From: Limnohabitans sp. Bal53
GTDB lineage: Bacteria > Pseudomonadota > Gammaproteobacteria > Burkholderiales > Burkholderiaceae_C
Assembly (NCBI RefSeq): GCF_003063355.1
Contig: NZ_NESH01000002.1
Coordinates: forward strand, 496,001 to 560,000
Reading direction: 5' to 3'
DNA: 64,000 bases
Position 1 is the first letter of the stretch; each line of letters begins with the position of its first letter. Below are positions 45,000-53,888 of the stretch, piece by piece. The notes under the pieces were generated by a model. The model saw nothing but the letters and a program-made list of their open reading frames with translations. It was not told the DNA's origin and ran no database searches. The position numbers and the translations under genes are program-made.

Positions 45000-46478
45000 A
45001 TGGACATGAAAACATCGCCTCTCGCCCTCTTGAATGACCCCACTTTGCTCAAGACCGACGCCTTGATCAACGGCCAATGGGTCGCAGGCAGCCAGCGTTT
45101 TGAAGTGACCGACCCGGCCACGGGTGGGCATTTGGCCAGCGTGGCCAACCTCGGTGCGACCGAGGCCGAAGCCGCCATTGCCGCTGCCAACGCTGCCTGG
45201 GGCCCTTGGAAAGCCAAGACCGCCAAAGAGCGCAGCATCATTTTGCGCAAGTGGTTTGACCTGCTGATTGCCAACACCGAAGACCTGGCCCGTTTGATGA
45301 CCGCAGAAAACGGCAAGCCGATTGCCGAGTCGCGTGGCGAAGTGGCCTATGGCGCCAGTTTTGTGGAGTGGTTTGCCGAAGAAGCGAAGCGCGTCAACGG
45401 CGAGACCCTCCCCCAGTTTGACAACAACCGCCGCCTGCTGGTGCTCAAGCAGCCCATTGGCGTTTGCGCGGCCATCACGCCCTGGAACTTTCCGCTGGCC
45501 ATGATCACCCGCAAGGTGGCACCTGCGCTGGCTGCAGGCTGCCCTGTGGTCATCAAACCTGCCGAGCAAACCCCGCTCACGGCCTTGGCGGCAGCCGAGT
45601 TGGCCATTCGCGCAGGCATTCCGGCAGGGGTGCTCAACATCATCACCGCCGACGGCCCGCAAAGCATCGCCATCGGCAAGGTCCTGTGCGCCAGCGACGT
45701 GGTTCGCCACATCAGCTTTACAGGTTCCACCGAAGTGGGTCGTATCTTGATGGCCCAGTCGGCTCCTACGGTGAAAAAAATGTCACTGGAGTTGGGAGGC
45801 AATGCGCCCTTCATCGTGTTTGAAGACGCCGACATCGACAGCGCCGTGGAAGGCGCATTCGCCAGCAAATACCGCAACGCAGGCCAGACCTGCGTGTGTT
45901 CCAACCGCTTTTATGTGCAGGAGTCGGTGTACGAGGAGTTCGCCACCAAGTTCGCGGCCAAAGTCAAAACCGCCAAAGTGGGCAACGGCTTTGCCGACGG
46001 CGTGAACCAAGGCCCGCTGATCGAGCCATCCGCCCTCGACAAGGTGGAGCGCCATGTGAAAGACGCCATCGCCAAGGGCGGCCGTGTGCTCACAGGCGGC
46101 AAGCGCCTGGACGGCCAATTTTTTGAGCCCACCGTGATCGCCGATGCCAGCGCCGACATGGTCTGCGCCAAAGAAGAAACCTTTGGCCCCTTTGCGCCCA
46201 TCTTCAAATTCAAAACCGAGCAAGACGCCATCTTTGCAGCCAACAACACCGAGTTTGGTCTGGCCAGCTACTTCTACAGCCGCGATGTGGGCCGCATCTT
46301 CCGAGTGAGCGAAGCGCTCGAATACGGCATGGTCGGTATCAACGTGGGCATTTTGGCCACCGAACATGTGCCTTTTGGTGGGGTCAAGCAGTCGGGTCTG
46401 GGCCGTGAAGGTTCACACCACGGCATGGACGACTATGTGGAGATCAAATACCTCTGCGTGGGCGATATCCTGAAGTAA
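45000..46478 (+). CDS. gabD: succinate-semialdehyde dehydrogenase (NAD(P)+)
   Basis: 492 residues from ATG 45000 with GGAG 7 bases before it. Aldehyde dehydrogenase superfamily, GabD-like: FVEWFAEEAKRVNGETLP, TPWNFPLAMITRKVAPALAAGCPVVIKPAEQTPLTALA, ISFTGSTEVGR, the general-base Glu in MSLELGGNAPFIVFEDADID and the catalytic cysteine at about Cys298 in NAGQTCVCSNRF. The two cysteines spaced CVC match the redox-sensitive pair known in GabD. It converts succinate semialdehyde (or glutarate semialdehyde) to the acid for the TCA cycle. No gabT lies nearby. It ends 13 bp before tRNA-Gly. Confidence 0.92.
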   Translation: MDMKTSPLALLNDPTLLKTDALINGQWVAGSQRFEVTDPATGGHLASVANLGATEAEAAIAAANAAWGPWKAKTAKERSIILRKWFDLLIANTEDLARLMTAENGKPIAESRGEVAYGASFVEWFAEEAKRVNGETLPQFDNNRRLLVLKQPIGVCAAITPWNFPLAMITRKVAPALAAGCPVVIKPAEQTPLTALAAAELAIRAGIPAGVLNIITADGPQSIAIGKVLCASDVVRHISFTGSTEVGRILMAQSAPTVKKMSLELGGNAPFIVFEDADIDSAVEGAFASKYRNAGQTCVCSNRFYVQESVYEEFATKFAAKVKTAKVGNGFADGVNQGPLIEPSALDKVERHVKDAIAKGGRVLTGGKRLDGQFFEPTVIADASADMVCAKEETFGPFAPIFKFKTEQDAIFAANNTEFGLASYFYSRDVGRIFRVSEALEYGMVGINVGILATEHVPFGGVKQSGLGREGSHHGMDDYVEIKYLCVGDILK

Positions 46479-46491
46479 ACTACATGCCTTC

Positions 46492-46565
46492 GCGGGTGTC
46501 GTTCAATGGTAGGACTCTTGCTTCCCAAGCAAATAACGTGGGTTCGATTCCCATCACCCGCTCCA
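46492..46565 (+). tRNA. tRNA-Gly (anticodon CCC)
   Basis: 74 nt including encoded CCA. Acceptor arms GCGGGTG/CACCCGC pair fully; D-arm GTTCAATGGTAGGAC; anticodon loop TTCCCAA gives CCC at positions 34-36; T-arm GTGGGTTCGATTCCCAT. The outermost anticodon-stem pair is a C-A mismatch, otherwise normal. Its last 19 nt are duplicated at 55053-55071, marking it as an integration site. Confidence 0.95.
46547..46565 (+). repeat. left attachment-site copy (tRNA 3' end)
   Basis: ATTCCCATCACCCGCTCCA, the 3' part of the T-arm, acceptor and CCA of tRNA-Gly. Identical to 55053-55071; flanking bases differ at both ends. Confidence 0.85.
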
Positions 46566-46599
46566 CAGGATCATCTCAGCTCATCTCAATGAGCCTCAC

Positions 46600-46634
46600 A
46601 ACCCGCTTACCGTAAGGTAATGCGGGTTTTTTAT
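46600..46634 (+). terminator. terminator after tRNA-Gly, brought by the island
   Basis: Hairpin AACCCGC-TTACC-GTAA-GGTAA-T-GCGGGTT (46600-46628) with one bulged T, followed by a T-rich run. It lies inside the island, so it replaces the original downstream terminator of the tRNA. Confidence 0.8.
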
Positions 46635-46665
46635 TGTCTTGCACCGTACTGCCAGCTATCATGAC

Positions 46666-46677
46666 ATACCAACAAAT
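46666..46677 (+). repeat. ATACCAACAAAT, left inner motif
   Basis: 12 bp matching the reverse strand of 54972-54983. Inverted copies near both ends of a tRNA-bounded element look like arm-type integrase sites; I infer this from placement only. Confidence 0.5.
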
Positions 46678-46751
46678 TCATGGTATTTGAGTTAGCCCCC
46701 TGAAACACAGTCCCGTCGGTATTCCTTAAACTAAGAAACAGGAATACGACC

Positions 46752-47153
46752 ATGGATATGACTATGTCTTCAGCAACACCCTCTCGGGTTGACGTGGTGA
46801 CAAGCGTTCAGCGCCGCAGGCGTTGGACCCCAGAGCAAAAGCTTGAAATCGTCAAACAGACCAACGAACCTGGCAGCTCTGTCTCGATGGTGGCACGGCA
46901 ATTTGGCATCTCTGCGGCTCAGCTCTTTCAATGGCGAAAGGCCTACCTGCAAGGCACACTGATGGCGGTTGGTGCCAACGAAACAGTGGTGCCAGAGTCT
47001 GAGCTTCAAGAGGCCATGCGCCGCATTAAACAACTCGAAGGCGCATTGGGCCGCAAGACTTTGGAGAACGAGACTATCAAGGAGGCTGTGGACTTTGCCA
47101 AAGCAAAAAAGTGGATTGCGCGCTCGCCAGTATTGCCCGGGGGCGAGCAGTGA
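46752..47153 (+). CDS. IS2-group transposase OrfA
   Basis: 133 residues with an AGGAA ribosome site. DNA-binding protein of the IS: helix-turn-helix RRRRWTPEQKLEIVKQTNEPGSSVSMVARQFGISAAQLFQWRKAYLQGTL, then a leucine-zipper-like stretch ELQEAMRRIKQLEGALGRKTLENETIKEAVDFAKAKKW. This closely follows IS2 InsC in layout. Produced alone it usually represses or binds ends; by -1 frameshifting at AAAAAAG it is fused to OrfB to give active transposase. Confidence 0.92.
   Translation: MDMTMSSATPSRVDVVTSVQRRRRWTPEQKLEIVKQTNEPGSSVSMVARQFGISAAQLFQWRKAYLQGTLMAVGANETVVPESELQEAMRRIKQLEGALGRKTLENETIKEAVDFAKAKKWIARSPVLPGGEQ
47105..47111 (+). promoter_or_regulatory. programmed -1 ribosomal frameshift site
   Basis: AAAAAAG is positioned as A-AAA-AAG in the orfA frame, the canonical slippery heptamer of IS3-family elements. 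Slipping by -1 enters the orfB frame, which opens at 47111. Confidence 0.88.
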
Positions 47154-47980
47154 GAGCCGTCTGCTTTGCCCTTGGCGTCTCGCGTAGCCATGTGTTGGTC
47201 ATGAGAGATCGACCATCCGAATGGACAGACTTGAGAAAGTCACCTCCAAGAACTGATGACACCGCCGTCAAGCAAGCCATTGCCAATGTGGTCAAGGACC
47301 GTGCCACTTATGGCTACCGCCGCCTCTGGGCTCGCTTGCGATTGGATGGGCATGACCGGGTCAATCACAAGCGGGTTTACCGGGTGATGCGTGATGAAGG
47401 CTGGCTGCTGTACCGGCATGGCGCAAAGCCTGTAGATACAAGAAAGCACGAAGGAAAAGTGGCCGTCAAGGAAAGTGATGTGCGCTGGTGTTCAGATGGC
47501 TTGGAGCTGTCGTGTGACAACGGCGAGAAGGTGCGGGTGGCCTTCGCGCTGGATTGCTGCGACAGGGAAATCATGAGCTGGGTGGCCACCACCAAAGGCA
47601 TTGATGCAGCATTGGTCGGCGATTTGATGATGCAGGCAGTGGAGAACAGGTTTGGACCTAACGGCAAGCCCTCAAAGCCCATTGAATGGCTCACCGATAA
47701 CGGCAGTTGCTACACGGCAGCCGAGACCAGGAGTTTTGCCAAGCAACTAGGGCTCAAGCCAGTGACCACACCGGTAACAAGCCCGCAAAGTAACGGCATG
47801 GCAGAGAGCTTCGTGAAAACATTGAAACGGGACTATGCCAAACTGGCCGATCGACCCGACTCGCAAACGGTGATGGCGCTATTGCCCAAATGGTTCGATG
47901 ACTACAATTCTTACCACCCACACAGCGCGTTGGGTTATGTGCCAGCCAAGCTGTTCAGGGAAAAACGAGCGGTAAATTAA
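47111..47980 (+). CDS. IS2-group transposase OrfB (DDE integrase domain)
   Basis: 289 residues in the -1 frame of orfA; likely made mainly as the OrfAB fusion. After an HTH_21-like part (TYGYRRLWARLRLDGHDRVNHKRVYRVMRDEGWLLYR) comes the rve catalytic domain: first Asp in VRWCSDGLEL, second in EWLTDNGSCYTA, and the glutamate in SNGMAESFVKTLKRDY, all intact. C-terminal HPHSALGYVPAKLFRE. The element therefore looks functional. Very like IS2 InsD in motif wording. Confidence 0.93.
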   Translation: MDCALASIARGRAVRAVCFALGVSRSHVLVMRDRPSEWTDLRKSPPRTDDTAVKQAIANVVKDRATYGYRRLWARLRLDGHDRVNHKRVYRVMRDEGWLLYRHGAKPVDTRKHEGKVAVKESDVRWCSDGLELSCDNGEKVRVAFALDCCDREIMSWVATTKGIDAALVGDLMMQAVENRFGPNGKPSKPIEWLTDNGSCYTAAETRSFAKQLGLKPVTTPVTSPQSNGMAESFVKTLKRDYAKLADRPDSQTVMALLPKWFDDYNSYHPHSALGYVPAKLFREKRAVN

Positions 47981-48093
47981 ACATACCGGCGGTACTGGGT
48001 TACGGGGTCAAGACCAAGTCTTAAGTAGCTGATACGGCTTGATACGGCCTAAAGTTCGACGGAGACGGACACCGCTTCCGCCAAGAACCCCCA

Positions 48094-48125
48094 ATGCAAA
48101 ACGCCCCTTTCGGGGCGTTTTGCAT
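48094..48125. terminator. bidirectional terminator downstream of matB
   Basis: 14-bp stem (48094-48107 with 48112-48125), loop TTTC, containing AAAACGCCCC/GGGGCGTTTT. It follows the matB stop on the minus strand by 17 bp and separates the mat operon from the IS. Confidence 0.85.
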
Positions 48126-48141
48126 GGATGGCCGCTGGTTT

Positions 48142-49689
48142 CTACTTCTGAAACCTGTGGCTGTGTGCATCGCGCAAAACGTTTTTCTGTACCTTGCCCA
48201 TGATGTTGCGGGGCAAGGTGTCGATCAGCACGCAGTGCTTGGGCACTTTGAAATTGGCCATTTGTGACTTGATGGCCTGAACCACCGATTCCGGCGAGAC
48301 ACTGGCGCCCGGCTTGGCCACCACCACCGCCACACCCACCTCGCCAAAGTCAGGATGGGGCACGCCGACCACCGCGCTCTCGGCCACGCCGTCCAGGTTG
48401 TTGATGAACGATTCGATCTCTGCGGGGTAGACGTTGTAGCCCCCGCTGATGATCAAGTCCTTGCTTCGGCCTACGATGGTCACATAGCCGTCGGCGGCTT
48501 GCTGCCCCACGTCACCGGTTTTGAAGAAGCCGTCTGCGGTGAACTCTTCCGCTGTTTTTTCTGGCATTTGCCAGTAGCCCAAAAACACATTGGGGCCTTT
48601 GACTTGAATCCCACCGATTTCGTCCGCAGGCAGGGGCTGGTTCGCTTCGTCGACCACACGCAGCGTCACGCCGGGCAAAGGGAAACCGACCGTGCCGCCG
48701 CGCCGCTCGGACTGGCCATTAAAACGGGCATCCGGCAAGCAGGGGTTGGAGGTCAGCATCACGGTTTCACTCATGCCGTAGCGTTCCAAAATGGCGTGAC
48801 CCGTGGCCGCTTGCCAAGCGGCGTGGGTTTCAGCCAACATGGGGGCTGAGCCTGACACAAACAGCCGCATGTGGGCGGTGGCCGCCTTGTTCAGGCCGGG
48901 CTCGGCCAACATGCGGGTGTAAAGCGTGGGCACGCCCATGAACACCGTGCCCTGCGACATGTGTTCAATGCTGCGCTTGGGGTCAAACTTGTTCATCCAG
49001 ATCATGGGGCTGCCGTTGATCAAGGCCCCATGGATGGCGACAAACAAGCCATGCACATGGAAAATCGGCAGCGCGTGGATCAGCACATCATCGGCCTGCC
49101 AGTTCCAATATGTCTTGAGCGTTTGGGCATTGCTGGCGATGTTGCTGTGGGACAGCATGGCCCCCTTGCTGCGCCCTGTCGTGCCGCTGGTGTAGATGAT
49201 GACGGCCAACGCGTCGGGTGCGACCCGGGCAGGGGTATGTTGGCTGGCCATGGACGCCGCACTTTCGAGCAAACTGCCCTGGCGCTTGTCATCGAGAGTG
49301 AAGACGTGGGCCACTTTGTTTTGGGCCGCGATGGGCGTCACCCAGCCCAAGTTGGCCGGACTGCACACCACCACCGCGGGCGTGGCGTTGCCCAAGAAGT
49401 AATCCACCTCGCTGCTTTGGTAAGCGGTGTTCAAGGGCAGAAACACATGCCCGGCACGCAAAGTGGCCAGGTAGAGCATCAGCATCTCCACCGACTTGTC
49501 CACTTGCACCGCGATCCGGCTGCTGGGGGGCAACTGGAGCGAGTCAATCAAGTTGGCCAACCTGGCGGTTTGGTCTTCCAAGTCTTGCCAGCTGTAGGTG
49601 AGCCCCTCTTCGGCCCAGACGGCCGTGGCTTGCTTGTTGGCTGGAAACGCGTTTTGAAGTGCGACGAAAAAATTAGGGTGGGTTGTCAT
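48142..49689 (-). CDS. matB: malonyl-CoA synthetase
   Basis: 515 residues. Acyl-adenylate enzyme that makes malonyl-CoA from malonate, CoA and ATP. P-loop-like A3 motif VIIYTSGTTGRSKGAMLSHSN, A5/A7 region GTVGFPLPG and GDVGQQAADGYVTIVGRSKD, hinge and A10 region LIISGGYNVYPAEIE, and the catalytic lysine near the end in PRNIMGKVQKNVL. Placement directly after a malonyl-CoA decarboxylase gene makes malonate the expected acid. Last gene of the mat operon (22 bp after matA). Confidence 0.93.
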   Translation of the reverse strand: MTTHPNFFVALQNAFPANKQATAVWAEEGLTYSWQDLEDQTARLANLIDSLQLPPSSRIAVQVDKSVEMLMLYLATLRAGHVFLPLNTAYQSSEVDYFLGNATPAVVVCSPANLGWVTPIAAQNKVAHVFTLDDKRQGSLLESAASMASQHTPARVAPDALAVIIYTSGTTGRSKGAMLSHSNIASNAQTLKTYWNWQADDVLIHALPIFHVHGLFVAIHGALINGSPMIWMNKFDPKRSIEHMSQGTVFMGVPTLYTRMLAEPGLNKAATAHMRLFVSGSAPMLAETHAAWQAATGHAILERYGMSETVMLTSNPCLPDARFNGQSERRGGTVGFPLPGVTLRVVDEANQPLPADEIGGIQVKGPNVFLGYWQMPEKTAEEFTADGFFKTGDVGQQAADGYVTIVGRSKDLIISGGYNVYPAEIESFINNLDGVAESAVVGVPHPDFGEVGVAVVVAKPGASVSPESVVQAIKSQMANFKVPKHCVLIDTLPRNIMGKVQKNVLRDAHSHRFQK

Positions 49690-49710
49690 GGGATAACGCT
49701 CAAAAGAAAC

Positions 49711-51024
49711 TCAGGCTTTGACCCATTTTTTCAATGGGTTGGCGTACACGACTTCCTCGTTCACAAAGGCCTGGTGACGGGCTTCGACGGAGCCCAAATC
49801 ATACAAATAATTGACCATCAGAGAGGCCGACTGCTGCAGCCCTTTGGCAGACAGGTCAGCACCGACATGCACCGCCTCCAAGCGCGCACCATTGTCGAGG
49901 TGAAAGCGTGCCACGGGGTCTGCCAGCTGGCCGTGGGTTTGGCCCACCAGAAAGCCCGTGCACAAGCGCAAAAGACAGTCTTTGACATTGGCCGGCATGG
50001 TGTTGACATGGTCGGCCAACAGGGGTTTGTGCGCCGCCAACCAGTGGGTCAACGTGGCATGGGCCAAGCCATCCTTGGCCGACAACTTGGCGGGGTCGAC
50101 TTTCTCGATCCAGCGCATGAATCCTGGCACCGGCGACAAGGTGCAATAGGTCTTCAAACTCTCGACCTCGGCGGCCAGGTGCTCGGCCACCCGCTTGATC
50201 AGGAAGTTGCCCAGCGACACCCCCCGCAAACCTGGCTGGCAGTTGCTGATGGAGTAAAAAATGGCGGTGGTGGGTGCCGGCGCTTTTCTGGCTTTGGCCA
50301 ATTTGACGAGTTCGGCCTCACTGCGCAGTGCAATAAGGGGGGCAATTTCTCCGGGAATGTCGTTCATGAGCGCCACTTCCACAAAAATCAAGGGCTCATT
50401 GGGCAGCTGCGGATGAAAGAACGCGTAACAGCGGCGGTCGGACTCCAGCCGTCGGCGCAAGTGGGTCCAGCTGTCGATGGCGTGCACGGCTTCGTGTTGG
50501 ATGATTTTTTCAAGCAACGCGGCCGAGGAGTTCCAGCTGACCGGTTCGAAACGCAAAAATCCCGGGTTGAACCACGAGCTGAGTAGGTGCAGAAAGTCCG
50601 CATCCACAGCCTTCAAACCTTTTCGGTTATTCATGCAGCCCATCAAGGCCACCCGCATGGACAACAGGGTTGCGGTCCCTTTTGGGGTGCGGTTGATCCG
50701 CCGGAACAGCTCTTGCCGAGGCGATTCGGTCACATGGGACAAGTGCGACAAAGCCTCAGGTGAGGCCTCTTTGAGGTAAGCCGTCGCGGCCGCCTTGACC
50801 ACACGTTCATCGGGTGCAAACTCGGTGGCCAAGACCGCAAAAAAGGCTTCTTGTCGGTCTTGGCTGAGCGCCTCCCAGCCTCGCACCACCGCTGCCGCCA
50901 GCACATACATGTTGGCTTGCCCCCGCTCAGAAACCAGCTGATGGCATGCATCGACCAATTTGGCAAAGCCGCCATCGGCCTTGGCGCGTTGCCCCAAAGC
51001 CAGCAGATTTTTCCAGGACATCAT
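49711..51024 (-). CDS. matA: malonyl-CoA decarboxylase
   Basis: 437 residues. Converts malonyl-CoA to acetyl-CoA and CO2. Family blocks are all present: an N-terminal helical domain, then LFRRINRTPKGTATLLSMR, IIQHEAVHAIDSWTHLRRRL, CYAFFHPQLPNEPLIFVEVAL (conserved substrate site), FYSISNCQPGLRGVSLGNFLIKRVAEHL (contains the active-site Ser), YCTLSPVPGFMRWIE, and near the C-terminus ARFHLDNGARLEAVHVGADLSAKGLQQSASLMVNYLYDL with the catalytic His. With matB this turns malonate into acetyl-CoA. Starts 8 bp after matM. Confidence 0.96.
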   Translation of the reverse strand: MMSWKNLLALGQRAKADGGFAKLVDACHQLVSERGQANMYVLAAAVVRGWEALSQDRQEAFFAVLATEFAPDERVVKAAATAYLKEASPEALSHLSHVTESPRQELFRRINRTPKGTATLLSMRVALMGCMNNRKGLKAVDADFLHLLSSWFNPGFLRFEPVSWNSSAALLEKIIQHEAVHAIDSWTHLRRRLESDRRCYAFFHPQLPNEPLIFVEVALMNDIPGEIAPLIALRSEAELVKLAKARKAPAPTTAIFYSISNCQPGLRGVSLGNFLIKRVAEHLAAEVESLKTYCTLSPVPGFMRWIEKVDPAKLSAKDGLAHATLTHWLAAHKPLLADHVNTMPANVKDCLLRLCTGFLVGQTHGQLADPVARFHLDNGARLEAVHVGADLSAKGLQQSASLMVNYLYDLGSVEARHQAFVNEEVVYANPLKKWVKA

Positions 51025-51031
51025 GGTGCGT

Positions 51032-52339
51032 TCAACCCATCAGGTAAGTGGGCAACCAAGTCGCAATTTCAGGGAACACGCACAACAAAACAATGGACAA
51101 CACCATGCACATCATGAAAGGGAAAGCACCACGAAGAATGGTGGTCAACTTGACATCTGGCGTGATGCCATTGATGACAAACAGGTTCAAGCCCACCGGC
51201 GGGGTGATCAAACCCAACTCCATGTTGATGGTCAGCACCACGCCAAACCAAATCGGATCAAAGCCTGCTGCCGTGATCACGGGCAAGATGATGGGGGTGG
51301 TCATCAAGATGATCGCTGCCGGGGGCAAGAAACACCCAAGGACCAAGAGCAACATGTTGATGATGCCCAGCAACACCCAGCGGTTGACGTTCAGCTCGGC
51401 AATGGCTTGGGCAACGCTTTGGGTCACCAAGCTCGAAGACATGGCGTAGCTGAACAGCACCGACATGCCGATGATCAGCAGCAGCATGCCGGACTCGCGA
51501 ATGGCCTCTCGCACGATGCCCCAGATGGCGGTGAAATTCCACATCCGGTAAATCACGATCACCATCAACAAGCACAAAGCAGCCCCCACACCGGCGGCCT
51601 CGGAGGGGGTGGCGATGCCGCCGTAGAGTGCATAAATCACACCCACAATCACGCCCATCAAAGGCAGCAGACGGGGCAATAACTCAAAGCGTTGGGCCCA
51701 GCTGTAGCTTTCGTTGGTTTTGCCCAGCCCGGTTCCACGACGCCAGCTCAAGAAAAGCGCCCAGGCAATGAACAAACCTGTGAGCAACAGGCCAGGCAAG
51801 ATGCCCGCAATGAACAAGCGGCCAATCGATGTCTCGCTGGCAATGCCGTACAAAATCATGGTCACGCTGGGCGGGATCAAAATGCCCAGTGTGCCTCCTG
51901 CAGCGATCGAACCCGTGGCCAGGTCGGCCTCGTAGCCACGACGGCGCATCTCCGGGATGCCCATCTTGCCAATCGCCGCGCAGGTGGCTGGGGATGAACC
52001 GGTCAGGGCCGAAAACAGCGCGCACGCGCCGATGTTGGAAATCACCAACGAGCCGGGCACTTTGTACAACCAGCGGTTCAGGGCTTCGTACAAGTCGCTG
52101 CCCGCCCGCGAAGACGCCACCGCAGCCCCCATGATGATGAACATCGGAATGGAGGCCAGTGTGAAATCGTCCAGCCCAGAAAACACGGTGTCGGCCATGT
52201 ACAGAACCGAGCCCCAACCATCCGACCAGACCATGAAAATCAAGGCGGTACTGCCCAGCGCAAACGCGATGGGCATGCCCGTGGCCAACAACAACAAAGC
52301 GACGGCAAAAATGATGCCGCCCATCAATAAGGGGGTCAT
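51032..52339 (-). CDS. matM: malonate TRAP transporter large permease
   Basis: 435 residues from ATG 52339; the in-frame extension upstream is matQ shadow. DctM type with many helices: GGIIFAVALLLLATGMPIAFALG, FTLASIPMFIIMGAAVASSRAGSDLYEALNRWLYKVPGSLVISNIGACALFSALTGSSPATCAAIGKMGIPEM, GGTLGILIPPSVTMILYGI and FGVVLTINMELGLITPPVGLNLFVING. It overlaps matQ by 4 bp. The order P-Q-M-A-B matches the malonate operon described in Sinorhizobium, which supports malonate as the substrate. Confidence 0.93.
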   Translation of the reverse strand: MTPLLMGGIIFAVALLLLATGMPIAFALGSTALIFMVWSDGWGSVLYMADTVFSGLDDFTLASIPMFIIMGAAVASSRAGSDLYEALNRWLYKVPGSLVISNIGACALFSALTGSSPATCAAIGKMGIPEMRRRGYEADLATGSIAAGGTLGILIPPSVTMILYGIASETSIGRLFIAGILPGLLLTGLFIAWALFLSWRRGTGLGKTNESYSWAQRFELLPRLLPLMGVIVGVIYALYGGIATPSEAAGVGAALCLLMVIVIYRMWNFTAIWGIVREAIRESGMLLLIIGMSVLFSYAMSSSLVTQSVAQAIAELNVNRWVLLGIINMLLLVLGCFLPPAAIILMTTPIILPVITAAGFDPIWFGVVLTINMELGLITPPVGLNLFVINGITPDVKLTTILRGAFPFMMCMVLSIVLLCVFPEIATWLPTYLMG

Positions 52340-52866
52340 GCCATTTCCTTCATGTCGTGGGCGGCAGGCATGCCGAAAGGCAAATCGCGGCCTGTGGCCA
52401 AGGCCCACATGTCCACCACATATTGCAGGCAGACCAACGTCATGCCAACCGGTACGCTCAGGTAAGGAATCCACAAACGGGCATTCCAGATGCTGGGCGT
52501 CTTGAGATCCAATTCCCAAGCCTCCCACCACCAATGGGCCGCGCTGTACAAAAAGAGCACGCAAAAGCCCAATGACAAAATGGAGGCCAACCAGGCCAGC
52601 GCCAAACGTGCGGAATCGCCCAAGAACATGGGCAGCAAATCAACGTTGACATGCCCACGCGTGAGCAAAATGTAAGGGGCCCCGAGAAACGTGGCCGCCA
52701 CCAAGGCGAAAGTCACAAATTCGGTTTGCCAGATAGACGATTCTCCAAGCACGGCACGCACGAAGATCATTTGACAAACGACGAACACCGACACGATCAT
52801 GAGTGCAGCGGCCACGACGCCGCTCCACTCAGACAGACGGCAAACCCATTGGTGCAGCTGTTTCAA
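52336..52866 (-). CDS. matQ: malonate TRAP transporter small permease
   Basis: 176 residues with four helices (SGVVAAALMIVSVFVVCQMIFV, TEFVTFALVAATFLGAPYILL, ALAWLASILSLGFCVLFLYSAAH, WIPYLSVPVGMTLVCLQYVVDMWAL). RGHVNVDLLP between helices 2 and 3 is the usual DctQ motif. Stop and start codons overlap with matM (ATGA), so the two membrane subunits are made in step. Located 13 bp after matP. Confidence 0.92.
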   Translation of the reverse strand: MKQLHQWVCRLSEWSGVVAAALMIVSVFVVCQMIFVRAVLGESSIWQTEFVTFALVAATFLGAPYILLTRGHVNVDLLPMFLGDSARLALAWLASILSLGFCVLFLYSAAHWWWEAWELDLKTPSIWNARLWIPYLSVPVGMTLVCLQYVVDMWALATGRDLPFGMPAAHDMKEMA

Positions 52867-52879
52867 GAGAGGCTCCTGC

Positions 52880-53875
52880 TTACTTGACGGTCAGCGCCTT
52901 GTCGATCAGCGCCTTGCCTGTGGGCACGGTCTTGGCAAACTCCGCGTAAGAAGTTTTGGCTGCCACTGCACGCCACATGTCGGCCTGTGCGGCGGTCATG
53001 GTGACCACCTTCACACCGGCCTTGTTGTAGGCCTCGACCATCTTGTCGTCGAGCTTCTTGGACTCGGCTGCAAAATAATCTTCTGCTTTTTTGGAGGCCG
53101 CCATCAAGGCTGCTTTTTGCGCTGCATTCAATTTAGCCATGGCTTTTTTGGAGATCAGCACAGGCTCGTACATGAACCACAGCGCCTGGTCGCCAGGCGC
53201 GGTCAGGCACTTGACTTGCTCGTAGAGTCGGAAGGACACAAAACTGCCAGCCGAGGTGTCTGTTCCCTGCGCCACGCCTTGTTGCAAGGCGCTGTACACC
53301 TCACTGGAGGGCACAGAAACAATGGAAGCACCAGCCCCAGCCCACATTTGCGCAAAGGTCGCACCGGCCGAACGGATCTTCAGACCATCCGCGTCCTTGG
53401 GCTCCAAAATGCACTTGTCTTTGCCGGCAAAAGCACCCGCCAACCAGGCATCGGCCAACACGTCGACACCGCCACGGTTGATGATGGCCCGGATGTCATC
53501 CATGAAAGGGGAGGCATTGATTTGGCGGGCGTGCGTGTGGTTTTTCACCAAACCAGGCATCAAAGTGGCACCAAACTCGGGGTGAAAGCCGGAGGCGTAA
53601 TCAAGCGGCAGGGAGGTCATGTCAATTTGACCGCTGAGCATGGCCTTCCATTGCTCTTTGGGCTTGACCAAGCTGGAGCCAGGAAACACTTTGATCGTCA
53701 AGCCCACATTGGCTGCTGCGACCTCGCGTGCAATCATTTGCACCATTTCGTCACGCGCATCCCCTTTGCCACCAGGGAATTGGTGCGAAGCCTTCAACAC
53801 GATATCGGCTTGGGCCGACAGGGCAACGCCAGTCCAAACTGCGATGGCGGCTATATTCTTGAAAACGGGTTTCAT
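52880..53875 (-). CDS. matP: malonate TRAP transporter solute-binding protein
   Basis: 331 residues. Short signal peptide (KPVFKNIAAIAVWTGVALSAQA, cleavage after Ala about 23), then a DctP-type periplasmic domain: IVLKASHQFPGGKGDARDEMVQMIAREVAAANVGLTIKVFPGSSLVKPKEQWKAMLSGQIDMTSLPL, GLKIRSAGATFAQMWAGAGASIVSVPSSEVYSALQQGVAQGTDTS; the Arg in KIRSAG is the conserved carboxylate-binding residue. First gene of the operon, with an AGGAG ribosome site and an operator-like sequence 14 bp upstream. Confidence 0.93.
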   Translation of the reverse strand: MKPVFKNIAAIAVWTGVALSAQADIVLKASHQFPGGKGDARDEMVQMIAREVAAANVGLTIKVFPGSSLVKPKEQWKAMLSGQIDMTSLPLDYASGFHPEFGATLMPGLVKNHTHARQINASPFMDDIRAIINRGGVDVLADAWLAGAFAGKDKCILEPKDADGLKIRSAGATFAQMWAGAGASIVSVPSSEVYSALQQGVAQGTDTSAGSFVSFRLYEQVKCLTAPGDQALWFMYEPVLISKKAMAKLNAAQKAALMAASKKAEDYFAAESKKLDDKMVEAYNKAGVKVVTMTAAQADMWRAVAAKTSYAEFAKTVPTGKALIDKALTVK

Positions 53876-53888
53876 GGATGTCTCCTGC

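Larger units (their letters stand above)
46688..48018 (+). mobile_element. IS2-group (IS3 family) insertion sequence
   Basis: 1331 bp, the same length as IS2 of E. coli. Ends TG...CA with imperfect inverted repeats of about 33 bp: left TGAGTTAGCCCCCTGAAACA, right (minus strand) TGGTCTTGACCCCGTAACCC. It holds overlapping orfA and orfB joined by an A6G frameshift site. No 5-bp target duplication is visible (GTATT left, AGTCT right), so a flank may have rearranged. Confidence 0.85.

Noticed and set aside
47105..47153. IS transposase as a pseudogene due to frameshift
   Set aside because: The frame change lies on a canonical A-AAA-AAG slippery site in the correct phase, so it is programmed.
48871..50586. 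571-codon plus-strand frame across matB and matA
   Set aside because: Runs antisense over two genes with strong family motifs; not protein-like.
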